A DNA stretch of 64,000 nt, taken from the NCBI RefSeq assembly GCF_945277285.1, contig NZ_CALYPR010000001.1:62001-126000 (forward strand), given 5' to 3'. A program made the translations under genes and the position numbers. This document shows, one piece after another, positions 27,486 to 37,600 of the stretch. The stretch is from an uncultured Bartonella sp. GTDB lineage: Bacteria; Pseudomonadota; Alphaproteobacteria; Rhizobiales; Rhizobiaceae. The number at the start of each line of letters is the position of its first letter. Within the stretch, counting starts at the first letter, position 1. The notes beneath the pieces were generated by a model. The model saw only the letters and a program-made list of their open reading frames with translations. It was not told the origin of the DNA and did no database searches.

Positions 27486-28886
27486 ATGGCAAAAACACGC
27501 AGCCAGTTTGTCTGTCAGAATTGTGGTACGGTTTATTCTCAATGGGCCGGAAAATGCGATGCTTGTGGGGAATGGAACACGATTGTAGAAGAAGGCACGG
27601 GTGGCGGTATTGGCGGAGGACCGGCAAAATCCAACCACAAAGGGCGGGTTGTTGCATTAACATCATTATCGGGTGCCATTAAAGATGCTCCCAGAATAAA
27701 ATCTGGCATTGCAGAGCTTGACCGCGTGACCGGCGGCGGTTTTGTGCGTGGCTCGGCATTACTTGTAGGGGGCGACCCCGGCATAGGTAAATCAACACTT
27801 TTGACACAAGCTGCTGCAACACTTGCTCGCAAAGGTTATCACATTGTCTATGTTTCGGGTGAAGAGGCGGTAGCGCAAATCAGGCTTCGAGCCCTGCGTC
27901 TTGGTGCTGCTGATTCAACTGTGGAACTTGCGGCTGAAACCAATGTTGAAGATATTTTGGCTACCTTAAGCAATATCAAAAAGCCGGATCTGGTCATCAT
28001 TGATTCAATCCAGACCCTCTGGTCGGACATGGTCGATTCTTCGCCCGGCACAGTAACGCAAGTCAGAACCGGTGCCCAGGCGATGATTCGTTTTGCCAAA
28101 AAAACTGGTGCTGCGGTTGTTCTTGTTGGTCATGTCACCAAGGATGGACAAATAGCCGGCCCACGTGTCGTCGAGCACATGGTTGATGGTGTGCTTTATT
28201 TCGAGGGTGAAGGTGGCCATCAATATCGAATTTTGAGAACGGTCAAAAACCGTTTTGGTCCGACAGATGAAATCGGTGTTTTTGAAATGTCCGATCATGG
28301 CTTGCGGGAAGTCAACAATCCTTCCGAATTATTTTTGGGCGAACGCAATAGCAAAGCACCGGGTGCGGCTGTGTTTGCTGGTATGGAAGGGACGAGACCC
28401 ATTCTCGTCGAAATACAGGCACTGGTTGCCCCCTCTTCTCTCGGTACGCCGAGACGCGCCGTCGTTGGTTGGGACAGTAATCGGCTGTCAATGATTCTTG
28501 CTGTGCTTGAAGCTCACTGCGGTGTCCGCTTTGGCCAGTATGATGTTTATCTTAATGTTGCAGGAGGCTATCGCATATCCGAACCGGCAGCCGATCTTGC
28601 TGTAGCGGCTGCTCTCGTCTCGTCTATTGCCGGAATAGCTTTGCCAACCAATTACGTATTTTTTGGCGAAGTCAGCCTTTCGGGAGCGGTGCGCGCTGTT
28701 GCCCACTCCGGACAGAGGTTGAAAGAAGCCCAAAAACTTGGTTTTAAGGGGGCTATACAACCTTCAGGTACCACCGAAACCATCCAATCCGCATCGTTCC
28801 GGCAGCGGTGTTTCGCTGATTTACCCGAGCTTGTTGCAGCCATTGCTTCGGGGAAAAAGCGCTCGACATCTTCACCACAAAATTGA
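27486..28886 (+). CDS. radA: DNA repair protein RadA
   Basis: A 466-residue RecA-like ATPase that extends strand exchange intermediates during recombination repair. An N-terminal zinc finger (CQNCGTVYSQWAGKCDACGEW region, four cysteines as two CxxC pairs), Walker A GGDPGIGKSTL, the RadA-specific KNRFG motif in VKNRFGPTDE, and a Lon-like C-terminal domain from about residue 290. Length normal. It is five bases behind dnaB and so co-transcribed. Confidence 0.96.
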   Translation: MAKTRSQFVCQNCGTVYSQWAGKCDACGEWNTIVEEGTGGGIGGGPAKSNHKGRVVALTSLSGAIKDAPRIKSGIAELDRVTGGGFVRGSALLVGGDPGIGKSTLLTQAAATLARKGYHIVYVSGEEAVAQIRLRALRLGAADSTVELAAETNVEDILATLSNIKKPDLVIIDSIQTLWSDMVDSSPGTVTQVRTGAQAMIRFAKKTGAAVVLVGHVTKDGQIAGPRVVEHMVDGVLYFEGEGGHQYRILRTVKNRFGPTDEIGVFEMSDHGLREVNNPSELFLGERNSKAPGAAVFAGMEGTRPILVEIQALVAPSSLGTPRRAVVGWDSNRLSMILAVLEAHCGVRFGQYDVYLNVAGGYRISEPAADLAVAAALVSSIAGIALPTNYVFFGEVSLSGAVRAVAHSGQRLKEAQKLGFKGAIQPSGTTETIQSASFRQRCFADLPELVAAIASGKKRSTSSPQN

Positions 28887-29023
28887 GTTTGTGGACAAAA
28901 GCCTTCCTTGCCACTTTTAAATATGGGAAAATCTTGATATGAAATTCCGGAAGTGACATTGAAGACGTATTAGACAACACTTGAATATGTTTGGCTGATT
29001 GAAGCAAACTTAAGGAAAAGCTG

Positions 29024-29623
29024 ATGTTCATGACAGCCCTTGATGGCCTGGTTATTGTAGTAATTCTTTTTTCAGCCTTTCTTGCCATGGTGCGCGGTTT
29101 TTCTCGCGAGGTTCTGTCCTTAGCATCATGGGTGATCGCTGCAGTTGCCGCGGTTCTTCTTTATAAAAATATTCTTCCACTCGTTCAATCTTATCTATCC
29201 AACAAGACCATCGCTTTGATTGCGAGTTTGGCAATCATCTTTATTGTTGTTTTCATTATTGTCTCAATCATCACAATGAAAATTGCCGATGTGATTATAG
29301 ATAGTCGCATCGGTGCTCTCGACCGCACAATGGGTTTTATCTTTGGTCTTGTCCGCGGACTTTTTATCATGGTGATCGCCATGCTGCTCGTCAACCAGCT
29401 CATCAAGCCTGAAGATCAGGCCCCGTGGCTTAGGGAAGCAAAAACAAAGCCGATGCTTGATTCTTTAAGTACGAAAATATGGGATATGTTGCCAAAAGAT
29501 CCTGACTGGATTTTTGACAAGGCTTCGAGCATCTTGAAAAAAGATGAACCTGCCAATTCAGATAATAATATCGGTACCGATAGCGGAGCTGGCGATAATT
29601 CTTCACAGCAGCCTGGCGACTAA
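29024..29623 (+). CDS. cvpA: CvpA family membrane protein
   Basis: A 199-residue inner-membrane protein with four hydrophobic segments (about residues 5-22, 27-48, 63-85 and 100-122) and a polar, Ser/Asp/Gly-rich C-terminus. The opening TALDGLVIVVILFSAFLAMV with RGFSREVLSLASW is typical of CvpA. E. coli CvpA is linked to colicin V production and bile tolerance; the mechanism is unknown. ATG 29024 has AAGGA seven bases upstream. It precedes purF, as in many proteobacteria, but a terminator stands between. Confidence 0.85.
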   Translation: MFMTALDGLVIVVILFSAFLAMVRGFSREVLSLASWVIAAVAAVLLYKNILPLVQSYLSNKTIALIASLAIIFIVVFIIVSIITMKIADVIIDSRIGALDRTMGFIFGLVRGLFIMVIAMLLVNQLIKPEDQAPWLREAKTKPMLDSLSTKIWDMLPKDPDWIFDKASSILKKDEPANSDNNIGTDSGAGDNSSQQPGD

Positions 29624-29630
29624 TCATAAA

Positions 29631-29655
29631 GGGTGGCTTAATACCACCCATTTTT
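29631..29655 (+). terminator. rho-independent terminator after cvpA
   Basis: GGGTGG (29631-29636) pairs with CCACCC (29644-29649) around a seven-base loop, followed by A and five T. Confidence 0.78.
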
Positions 29656-29709
29656 ATCTATAAGTTCATAATAACAAAATGTTCTTGGTATCTCTGGGAA
29701 ATGGCTAAA

Positions 29710-31200
29710 ATGGCAGAAGAGTTTTTTTCAAAACAGAGTTTTTCTCTTGATGATGATACATTGCACGAAGAATGTGGTGTCTTTGGAATTTTAGGACATA
29801 ATGATGCGGCAACACTAACTGCCCTTGGCCTTCACGCGTTGCAGCATCGTGGCCAAGAAGCTGCCGGCATTGTTTCCTATGATGGAACAGTCTTTCACCA
29901 GGAAAAGCATATGGGGCTTGTTGGCGATCATTATACCAATCCGCAGACATTGGCTAATCTGCCCGGTGATCGCGCGATTGGCCACACACGTTATTCGACT
30001 ACTGGTGAAACTGCCTTGCGTAACGTCCAGCCGCTTTTTGCAGAGCTTGAGGTTGGTGGCATTGCCATTGCCCATAATGGCAATCTTACCAATGGATTGA
30101 CACTACGCCGGGAACTCATTGCCTCCGGGGCTATCTGTCAATCAACATCCGATTCAGAGGTTGTGCTTCACCTCATTGCGCGCTCGCGCCATGCTGCATC
30201 ATCGGAACGTTTTGTTGATGCTATCCGCCAGATTGAAGGCGGATTTGCCATGATAGCGCTGACCCGCTCCAAACTTATTGCCGCCCGTGACCCTATTGGA
30301 ATCCGGCCGCTTGTTATGGGAGAACTTGATGGCAAACCAATTTTCTGTTCAGAAACATGCGCACTCGATATCATTGGTGCCAAATATGTCCGCGATGTTG
30401 AAAATGGCGAAATAGTTATCTGCCAAATGCAGAAAAATGGCGAGATCACAATAAAAACAATCAAGCCAAAAGTACAAAAACCCGAAAGGCTTTGCCTGTT
30501 TGAATATGTCTATTTTGCCCGCCCTGATTCCATTATCGGTGGAAGAAGTGTCTATAATGCCCGTAAAAATATGGGGATTTATCTTGCCAAAGAAGCACCA
30601 TGTGATGGCGATGTTGTGGTGCCAGTTCCCGATGGCGGCACACCGGCAGCTATCGGTTATGCCCAACAGAGCGGCATTCCCTTTGAACTTGGAATCATTC
30701 GCAACCATTATATTGGCCGCACATTTATTGAACCGACACAACAAATTCGTGCCTTTGGTGTAAAATTGAAACACTCGGCGAATCGTCCGGTTATCAAAGG
30801 AAAACGCGTTATATTGGTTGATGATTCAATTGTCCGTGGTACTACATCTGTAAAAATTGTTCAGATGTTGCGCGATGCCGGCGCGAAAGAAGTTCACATC
30901 CGCGTGGCAAGCCCGATGATCCGCTATCCTGATTTTTATGGCATTGATACCCCGCAGGCTACAAAACTTCTTGCCAATAATTATCCGGATCTCAAATCAA
31001 TGAGTGAATTTATTGGCGCGGACTCGCTGCAATTCCTGTCGCTCGACGGCCTGTATATGGCCGTTGGCGGGAGTGTTAGAAACAATGAAAACCCGCAATT
31101 TACCGACCATTATTTTACCGGTGATTACCCGACACGTCTTGTTGATCAAGAAAATACCGACAATATCCATAAACTTTCCGTTTTAAGTTGTGGGCGATAA
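29710..31200 (+). CDS. purF: amidophosphoribosyltransferase
   Basis: A 496-residue enzyme for the first step of purine synthesis (PRPP and glutamine to phosphoribosylamine). The N-terminal nucleophile cysteine stands in HEECGVFGILG after a short propeptide; glutamine-site blocks include ALQHRGQEAAGI and IGHTRYSTTG; the PRPP loop is VILVDDSIVRGTTS. ATG 29710 is preferred because GGGA lies ten bases before it; ATG 29701 would put that site only two bases away. The stop overlaps the start of the SDR gene (TAATG). Confidence 0.94.
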   Translation: MAEEFFSKQSFSLDDDTLHEECGVFGILGHNDAATLTALGLHALQHRGQEAAGIVSYDGTVFHQEKHMGLVGDHYTNPQTLANLPGDRAIGHTRYSTTGETALRNVQPLFAELEVGGIAIAHNGNLTNGLTLRRELIASGAICQSTSDSEVVLHLIARSRHAASSERFVDAIRQIEGGFAMIALTRSKLIAARDPIGIRPLVMGELDGKPIFCSETCALDIIGAKYVRDVENGEIVICQMQKNGEITIKTIKPKVQKPERLCLFEYVYFARPDSIIGGRSVYNARKNMGIYLAKEAPCDGDVVVPVPDGGTPAAIGYAQQSGIPFELGIIRNHYIGRTFIEPTQQIRAFGVKLKHSANRPVIKGKRVILVDDSIVRGTTSVKIVQMLRDAGAKEVHIRVASPMIRYPDFYGIDTPQATKLLANNYPDLKSMSEFIGADSLQFLSLDGLYMAVGGSVRNNENPQFTDHYFTGDYPTRLVDQENTDNIHKLSVLSCGR

Positions 31201-31952
31201 TGACTGATAGAACTTCATTCAATCTTCATGGCCGCATAGCTCTCGTCACCGGCGCTTCCCGTGGTATTGGCTTTTATCTTGCTCTCGAATTGGCAAAGCG
31301 TGGCGCCCATATCATCGCTGTCGCACGGACGATTGGTGGCCTTGAAGAACTTGATGATGAAATTACCCAATGTGGCTCAAAAGCTACTCTTGTCCCGCTT
31401 GATCTTCATGATATGAAAGCCATAGATAGACTCGGCAACGAGATCAATGAGCGTTGGCACAAATTGGATATATTGGTAGCAAATGCCGGAGTGCTTGGTG
31501 CCATTTCGCCTGTTGCGCATGTCGAAGCCACAACATTCGAGGATGTTGTTGAAATCAACCTTGTCAGCCAATGGCGGCTCATCCGTGCAGTCGAGCCGGT
31601 TTTACGACGTTCCGATTGCGCGCGCGTTATTCTATTTTCTTCTGGCGTTGTTCACAAACCACGCGCTTTTTGGGGGCCTTATGCCGCCTCCAAAGCTGCT
31701 TTCGAGGTGTTAGGTCGTTGTTGGGCCGACGAAGTTAAAAACACCGCGATAAAAGTGAATATGGCGAGCCCCGGGGCAACGCGCACAGCCATGCGTGCTC
31801 AGGCTATGCCCGGTGAAGACCCCAATATATTGCCCACAGCTGAAGAAATCGCCAAAAAGATCGTTGTTCTTGCCTCTCCGGATTTAAAAGAGAATGGCCG
31901 TTTTTTTGACGCGCGGAAAAACCGTTTTCTCGACTATCACGTTCCCGACTAA
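31200..31952 (+). CDS. short-chain dehydrogenase/reductase, unknown substrate
   Basis: A 250-residue SDR: the NAD(P) motif TGASRGIGFYLA near residue 18, NAGVLG, the catalytic serine region (LFSSGVV) and Tyr-Lys in YAASKAAFEVLG. SDRs directly after purF are common in Rhizobiales, but their substrate is not known and cannot be told here. ATG 31200 overlaps the purF TAA; the earlier in-frame start at 31188 lies inside purF and is rejected. Confidence 0.85.
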   Translation: MTDRTSFNLHGRIALVTGASRGIGFYLALELAKRGAHIIAVARTIGGLEELDDEITQCGSKATLVPLDLHDMKAIDRLGNEINERWHKLDILVANAGVLGAISPVAHVEATTFEDVVEINLVSQWRLIRAVEPVLRRSDCARVILFSSGVVHKPRAFWGPYAASKAAFEVLGRCWADEVKNTAIKVNMASPGATRTAMRAQAMPGEDPNILPTAEEIAKKIVVLASPDLKENGRFFDARKNRFLDYHVPD

Positions 31953-32236
31953 TACTAAAAAAAACAGAAAATTCTCCGCTTCCTGTTGTTTCTTCCGAAT
32001 AAATTTTTAGTTTTCCTTTTTTCAAATGAAAAAACGCAACATAAATTTTTGCTTTCTTGACAACAAGAAAAACATAAAATCGTCAGCAAGAACCTTGAAA
32101 TTAGAAAATAAGACTTTTCTCTTCAACAGAAGTTGACCATCAGGCAAAGGAAAATAAAGGCCTCACTTTTTAGAAAAAAAATTAAATGGCTTAGCCCGTC
32201 AATTTATAGGTATGGCACGTTTATAAGAAAAATTTT

Positions 32237-33103
32237 CTATTCATTATCTTTGCCCGTCTTGGCCGGACCATCTATATTTTCAGAGTTATTTTTGACTTTT
32301 GTGGCCTCGGCAACAGCCCGCTTTCGATAAGCCATCAGGCTGAAAGGTAAAAATACCATATAGGCAACGGCGGTAAAAAGCAGCGTTTGCCATGTATAAG
32401 TCGCAAGAAAACCGACATAGATAACCACAATGAGCATGCCAGGTATCACAACATCACGACGCAATTGCTGCCCTATCGTTTTGCCATTCCAAACCGGCAA
32501 CCGGCTAATCAATAAAAATGCAATCACAACTGTATATAGGCTGAATACTAAAGCCCAACCTGCCCCCGGCTCAAGCCCCATACAGCCGAAATAAATAGGT
32601 AATAACACCAGCAATGCACCCGCCGGAGCAGGAATACCGACAAAATATTCCCTTTGCCAACGCGGAATATGCTTATTGTCGATCATGACATTAAAGCGGG
32701 CAAGACGCAAACAACAGGCGATACAATAAACGAGTGCCGCAACCCAGCCAACCTGATGAGCCTGATTAAGAAGAAAGGAATAGATAATCAACGCCGGTGC
32801 CACACCAAAATTCACAACATCTGCCAGTGAGTCCATCTGGGCACCGAAAGGTGAGCCGCCACCCATCAAGCGGGCAAGACGCCCGTCAACTCCGTCAAGC
32901 ACAGCAGCAAGCAAGACCATCAGAATTGCCGTTTCAAAACGGTGTTCAAAAGCCAATCTTATGCTGCTGACGCCAGCGCATATTGCTAGAATTGTAATGA
33001 CATTCGGAAGCACGAAGCGCATAGAAATCGAGCGGCGAGGCGGTATTTCATCATTTTTATGCCCTTCAGGATCAAATGAGGAAAAAGGCGAAGAACTCTG
33101 CAT
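32237..33103 (-). CDS. pssA: CDP-diacylglycerol-serine O-phosphatidyltransferase
   Basis: A 288-residue inner-membrane enzyme that makes phosphatidylserine. The CDP-alcohol phosphotransferase motif DGxxAR(8)GxxxDxxxD is spelled by VDGRLARLMGGG and FGAQMDSLADVVNFG near residues 70-100; about eight hydrophobic segments follow the 25-residue polar N-terminus. It is six bases downstream of psd, which decarboxylates its product to phosphatidylethanolamine. The 284 bases to its right-hand neighbour (31953-32236) are AT-rich and hold nothing I can identify. Confidence 0.94.
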   Translation of the reverse strand: MQSSSPFSSFDPEGHKNDEIPPRRSISMRFVLPNVITILAICAGVSSIRLAFEHRFETAILMVLLAAVLDGVDGRLARLMGGGSPFGAQMDSLADVVNFGVAPALIIYSFLLNQAHQVGWVAALVYCIACCLRLARFNVMIDNKHIPRWQREYFVGIPAPAGALLVLLPIYFGCMGLEPGAGWALVFSLYTVVIAFLLISRLPVWNGKTIGQQLRRDVVIPGMLIVVIYVGFLATYTWQTLLFTAVAYMVFLPFSLMAYRKRAVAEATKVKNNSENIDGPAKTGKDNE

Positions 33104-33109
33104 AAAAAT

Positions 33110-33808
33110 CTAATCCAGTCTAAAGTCTGTTATGCTCGCACTCTTATCAAAAGAGGCGAAAACTGTTTCACCGGCAATAGCCTTCTGACCAATTGCCACC
33201 CGCAACTTTACATGAGCGGGCAAATAAACATCAAGTCTTGAACCAAAGCGGATCAGACCGAAGCGTTTGCCGGCAACTACCGGTTCATTTTCTTTCGACC
33301 AGCATACAATGCGTCGTGCTACAAGACCGGCAACTTGTACAACACCAATATCACCATGGGCGGTTTCAATGACAAGGCTGTTTCTTTCATTATGATCACT
33401 GGCCTTATCCAACTCGGCATTACCGAATTTTCCCGGCCGATAAACGATTGAGCGGACAGTTCCATCCATTGGAATGCGGTTGATATGGCATGAAAAAATA
33501 TCCATAAAAACCGATACCCGCATCATTTCTTTTGTACCCAGACCGAGTTCTTTTGGCGGCATGAATAGCCCGACATAAGATATCCGCCCATCGGCCGGAC
33601 TCATAACGAGATTCATATCTATCGGAGTGACGCGCTCGGGATCACGAAAGAAATAAATGCACCATATTGTCAGCACCAGTCCGAACCAGAAAAGTGGATC
33701 CCACATCCAGCCAAGGACAAGCGACAAAATAAAAAATCCGACAATAAACGGGTACCCCTCCTTATGGATGGGTGCAAAACCGTTGCGAACCGATCTTACA
33801 ATGCTCAT
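33110..33808 (-). CDS. psd: phosphatidylserine decarboxylase proenzyme
   Basis: A 232-residue short-form Psd. Two hydrophobic segments near residues 18-52 anchor it in the inner membrane; the C-terminal part has the self-cleavage serine in [16 protein letters not shown], where the pyruvoyl group forms. It converts phosphatidylserine to phosphatidylethanolamine. ATG 33808 gives the family opening ([20 protein letters not shown]); ATG 33823 would add five residues. psd and pssA form a two-gene operon. Confidence 0.93.
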   Translation of the reverse strand: MSIVRSVRNGFAPIHKEGYPFIVGFFILSLVLGWMWDPLFWFGLVLTIWCIYFFRDPERVTPIDMNLVMSPADGRISYVGLFMPPKELGLGTKEMMRVSVFMDIFSCHINRIPMDGTVRSIVYRPGKFGNAELDKASDHNERNSLVIETAHGDIGVVQVAGLVARRIVCWSKENEPVVAGKRFGLIRFGSRLDVYLPAHVKLRVAIGQKAIAGETVFASFDKSASITDFRLD

Positions 33809-33919
33809 ACGCGTATACCCCATTTATCTTACCCCATCCGTCCTATACGAATTCGGTTTCTATTTATCCAATCAATAGTCAAAAAGCGATAGTTTGTTTC
33901 ATCATCATCTGCAAGATGC

Positions 33920-35803
33920 TTATGAGTGCCGGGGAACAATACCCAACTCGTCTTCCTCGCGAATTTTGCGCAATTGTTCTTCAGCCTTGGATGCTTCGAG
34001 CTGCTTGTGCCACATTGAGGCGTAAAGACCGTTTTTTGCGAGCAATTCATCGTGTTTGCCACGTTCAATAATCTCGCCCCCTTTCAAGACCAGAATTTCA
34101 TCGGCACCGATAATGGTTGAAAGCCGGTGGGCGACAACCAATGTTGTTCGCCCGCGACTGACAACATCCAGCGCATATTGAATTTCAAGTTCGGTCGCTG
34201 TATCGAGAGCCGACGTTGCCTCGTCAAGTATGAGGATGGGCGGAGCTTTCAAAATCGTGCGAGCAATAGCAACGCGCTGTTTTTCCCCACCGGAAAGTTT
34301 TAAACCGCGTTCCCCTACCATTGATTGATAACCATCAGGCAACTGGTCAATAAAATTGCCAATTTGCGCCATTGCTGCCGCCTTTTTTACTTCCTCATCC
34401 GAAGCATCAGGACGGCCATAGCGAATGTTATAAGCGATTGTGTCATTAAACAGCACCGTATCTTGCGGCACCATGCCTATAGCGTCGCGCAAGCTTTTTT
34501 GGGTGACTGAACGGATATCCTGTCCATCAATGGTGATTGACCCTTTTTGCACATCATAAAAACGGAAAAGCAACCTTGATATCGTGGATTTTCCTGCCCC
34601 CGACGGGCCTACAATGGCAACCGTTTTTCCTGCAGGTATAATAAAATCAATGTCTTTCAATATTTGCCGGTTTTTATCATAGGAAAATTCGACATGATTA
34701 AAACGAATCTCCCCCTTGTCAACAACCAGTGCCTTGGCATTTGGTGCATCGGTTATTTCCTGTTTGACATCAAGAAGATCAAACATCGCTTCTATATCGG
34801 TAAGTCCCTGACGGACTTCGCGATAGATTGAGCCAATAAAGTTGAGAGGTATGGAAAGCTGCATCAACAAAGCATTGATAAATACAAAATCACCCAATGT
34901 TTGCCTACCATTGAGCACTTCCCGCGCTGACATCAACATCATGATAGCCATGCCGATGCCAAAAATAACAGCTTGCCCGAAATTGAGCCAACCAAGAGAA
35001 ATCCACGTTTTGATGGCGGCTTTTTCATAGCCTGCCATTGAGGAATCAAAGCGCTTTGCCTCAAGCTCCTCGTTGCCGAAATACTTCACCGTTTCATAAT
35101 TCAAAAGCGAGTCGATCGCCCGGGTATTTGCCTCGGTATCAGATTCATTCATCTGCCGGCGGATTGAAATGCGCCAGTTGCTCGCTTTGATTGTAAACCA
35201 TGTGTAGAAGCCGACTGTAATGGCCACCACACCCATATAATGCCAGCCATAGCTTATGTAGAACACTATGGCGGTCAAAGCGAATTCAAGAACGGTCGGC
35301 GCTGTATTCAAAATGGAAAAGCGGACAATAGCCTCAATCCCCTTGGTTCCTCTTTCGATCACGCGGGATAAGCCGCCGGTGCGTCTTTCAAGATGGAATC
35401 TCAAAGATAATTCATGCATATGCACAAATGTCTGATAGGCAAGTCTGCGCACGGCGTGTTGGCCTACCGTCGCAAATAGTGCATCACGAAGCTGGTTAAG
35501 GCCAGCCTGTAAAATACGGGCAACATTATAGGCCAGAACCATCATCACCGGCGCGGCAAAAACAGCGGGAAGCCATGATGGCGGCGTATAGTTTATATTG
35601 AGGGCATTGGTTGCATATTTAAAAAAATACGGAACCGAAATTAACACCAATTTCGACAGAACAAGGTATAGAACTGCCCATAAAACACGCAGCTTCAGGT
35701 CCGGGCGATCGGATGGCCACATATAAGGCCAAAGGTTTAGAATTGTACGCAGCGTATTGCCAGAATCAGCAGAAACAGTTTTTAATTTTTTTGATTGCGT
35801 CAT
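33920..35803 (-). CDS. atm1: Atm1-type ABC exporter (fused membrane and ATPase domains)
   Basis: A 627-residue half transporter: six membrane helices within residues about 40-330, then an ATPase domain with Walker A VGPSGAGKSTI, signature LSGGEKQRVAIA, Walker B ILILDEATSALD and the switch His in VVAHRLSTI. The N-terminus and helix 1 region (LWPYMWP, KLVLISVPYFFKYATNALN) match the Atm1/HMT1 class, which in alphaproteobacteria exports glutathione conjugates and heavy-metal thiol adducts. It works as a homodimer. Stands alone, 15 bp after the LysM gene on the same strand. Confidence 0.88.
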   Translation of the reverse strand: MTQSKKLKTVSADSGNTLRTILNLWPYMWPSDRPDLKLRVLWAVLYLVLSKLVLISVPYFFKYATNALNINYTPPSWLPAVFAAPVMMVLAYNVARILQAGLNQLRDALFATVGQHAVRRLAYQTFVHMHELSLRFHLERRTGGLSRVIERGTKGIEAIVRFSILNTAPTVLEFALTAIVFYISYGWHYMGVVAITVGFYTWFTIKASNWRISIRRQMNESDTEANTRAIDSLLNYETVKYFGNEELEAKRFDSSMAGYEKAAIKTWISLGWLNFGQAVIFGIGMAIMMLMSAREVLNGRQTLGDFVFINALLMQLSIPLNFIGSIYREVRQGLTDIEAMFDLLDVKQEITDAPNAKALVVDKGEIRFNHVEFSYDKNRQILKDIDFIIPAGKTVAIVGPSGAGKSTISRLLFRFYDVQKGSITIDGQDIRSVTQKSLRDAIGMVPQDTVLFNDTIAYNIRYGRPDASDEEVKKAAAMAQIGNFIDQLPDGYQSMVGERGLKLSGGEKQRVAIARTILKAPPILILDEATSALDTATELEIQYALDVVSRGRTTLVVAHRLSTIIGADEILVLKGGEIIERGKHDELLAKNGLYASMWHKQLEASKAEEQLRKIREEDELGIVPRHS

Positions 35804-35818
35804 TTTTTTTCAAACATT

Positions 35819-36808
35819 TTAGCGATTTTTATTGCTGCCGTTTTTTACCGCACCGGTTTCCGGCAAAATCAGTTCCTGTCCAATTGCAATATGGTTCGCG
35901 TCTTTCAAAGTCCCGGAATTTGCCGCATAAATTGCTTCATCATAATGGCTTGAGCCAAATACTTTTTTTGCAATAGACGACAATGTATCACCTTTTTTTA
36001 CGACAACCGTGCTGACGGGTTTTCCATGGCGGTAAATCTGACTGGCCGTGTGATGCCCCCGTTTACCAAGATAAAAAGGGATGGCAAGCGAACCGACAGC
36101 ATCGCCGGCTTCATTGAAGAGATCAAGATGAAACACATGATCGCCGGAAAACAGCGATACAAAGCGGGCCAGCGAAAAGCTACCCGTTGCATCGGTTTTA
36201 ACACTTCCAAGTCTCATATTGCCGAACGTAGCGATAACCTGCATATTTTTTTCGGCTCGTCCTTCAATTGTCAAAATACTATTTTTATAGGTAATCCTTG
36301 TCACGTCGAAGTTTTTTTCATTTTTGTCGCCAAAATGGACAATCGCTGGATTACCTGAAATAAAATGCGAAGAACCACGAGCATCGTGCATAAAAGCAGT
36401 CATTCCATCGGCACCTTTATGGGATATGATTACCAAAGCAGTCTGCAAGGAAGTGACCGATTTACCATGCTTGTCCGTTGCCCTTAAGACAAAATGATAT
36501 TGCCCTTTTCCGAGAATTTTTTGCAATGTCAGGGTAAAGCTGCCTTTATCATCTGTTGTTGTCTCGCCGAGTTTGCGTGCACCGTCCAACAATTCGACAT
36601 GGGCATTTGCAGGAGCTTGTCCCGTAATGACAGCATAATTTTGGCCATTTAACAAAATGCTTTCAAAGCACGGGCTTTCGAGTTCGTAAGATGGGGCATT
36701 GTTTTCTGTCTCGTCGGCATGAGCACTATGAAAAAATAATGCAGATGCTCCCACAAGCACAACCGCCAACGTTACGGCAATTTTCTTCATCTGCAAAAAC
36801 AATGCCAT
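35819..36808 (-). CDS. exported LysM-domain protein
   Basis: A 329-residue secreted protein: signal peptide (KKIAVTLAVVLVGASALFF, cleavage near SAHA), two or three Ig/Big-like repeats (ITGQAPANAHVELLDG and IEGRAEKNMQVIATFG are the two clearest repeat starts) and a C-terminal LysM domain from about residue 275 (VVKKGDTLSSIAKKVFG ... IAIGQELILP). LysM binds peptidoglycan, so it likely stays in the periplasm. Rhizobial proteins of this plan exist, function unknown. ATG 36808 has AGGG six bases upstream; ATG 36790 also gives a signal peptide. Confidence 0.75.
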   Translation of the reverse strand: MALFLQMKKIAVTLAVVLVGASALFFHSAHADETENNAPSYELESPCFESILLNGQNYAVITGQAPANAHVELLDGARKLGETTTDDKGSFTLTLQKILGKGQYHFVLRATDKHGKSVTSLQTALVIISHKGADGMTAFMHDARGSSHFISGNPAIVHFGDKNEKNFDVTRITYKNSILTIEGRAEKNMQVIATFGNMRLGSVKTDATGSFSLARFVSLFSGDHVFHLDLFNEAGDAVGSLAIPFYLGKRGHHTASQIYRHGKPVSTVVVKKGDTLSSIAKKVFGSSHYDEAIYAANSGTLKDANHIAIGQELILPETGAVKNGSNKNR

Positions 36809-36962
36809 AAACAACCCTGTTTTTCTAAAACCCTTTTAACTAGTTTTAACTCCTATTTCATTTACGCCGCAAACAAAACCTAAAACACACCTTTCTGGCG
36901 CCTTTTCCTCTAACTTTCATTTCTGCTTGACGAATATTTTTTTACACGGCAAAACCTGTTTT

Positions 36963-37514
36963 ATGACAAAAATTAACTCAATTTGTGTTTATTGTGGTTC
37001 CTCGATAGGAAACAATCCAAGCTATGCATTAGCGGCCAATATTCTTGGTAGAATGATAGCCAAAGCCGGCATCAGTCTCGTTTATGGCGGTGGCACAACA
37101 GGGATAATGGGCACCATCGCACGTGCTGTGAAAAGCAATGGTGGTAAGGTTTTCGGTATTATTCCAAGCTTTCTAATCAACAAGGAAGCAACGGGTGACC
37201 ACGAGAAGTTGTTCGACGAGTTCATCATTACTGAAACAATGCATCAGCGCAAACAGTTGATGTTTGACCATTCGGATGGTTTTCTGGCATTTCCTGGCGG
37301 CATCGGAACTCTTGAGGAAATTGTTGAAATCATGACATGGGCACAACTTGGACAACACCATAAACCGGTAGCCTTTGCCAATATAGACGGCTTCTGGAAT
37401 CCGATGATTGCCCTTCTTGATCATATGAAAAAACAGGGCTTCATCCATCATGACCTCAATGCTCTGGTCATTGACGACGTACAAAAAATTCTGGAAGTCT
37501 TTTCAGTCAATTAG
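36963..37514 (+). CDS. LOG-family Rossmann protein (TIGR00730)
   Basis: A 183-residue protein of the LOG family, whose members release cytokinin-like bases from nucleoside monophosphates or are otherwise nucleotide hydrolases. The two family motifs are GGGTTGIMG and PGGIGTLEE; the opening is SICVYCGSS. ATG 36963 is chosen; an upstream in-frame start (36927) adds residues outside the family. A terminator follows. In bacteria its role is likely nucleotide salvage, but that is family inference. Confidence 0.88.
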   Translation: MTKINSICVYCGSSIGNNPSYALAANILGRMIAKAGISLVYGGGTTGIMGTIARAVKSNGGKVFGIIPSFLINKEATGDHEKLFDEFIITETMHQRKQLMFDHSDGFLAFPGGIGTLEEIVEIMTWAQLGQHHKPVAFANIDGFWNPMIALLDHMKKQGFIHHDLNALVIDDVQKILEVFSVN

Positions 37515-37523
37515 ACCATTTTG

Positions 37524-37549
37524 AACAGAAACTCGTGATTTCTGTTTTT
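37524..37549 (+). terminator. rho-independent terminator after the LOG gene
   Basis: AACAGAAA (37524-37531) pairs with TTTCTGTT (37539-37546) around a seven-base loop, followed by further T. The stem is AT-rich but perfect. Confidence 0.6.
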
Positions 37550-37600
37550 CAATTTTTCAGCTTCAAATCGGTAAGAATGCTTCAAAACCAGAAAATGTGC

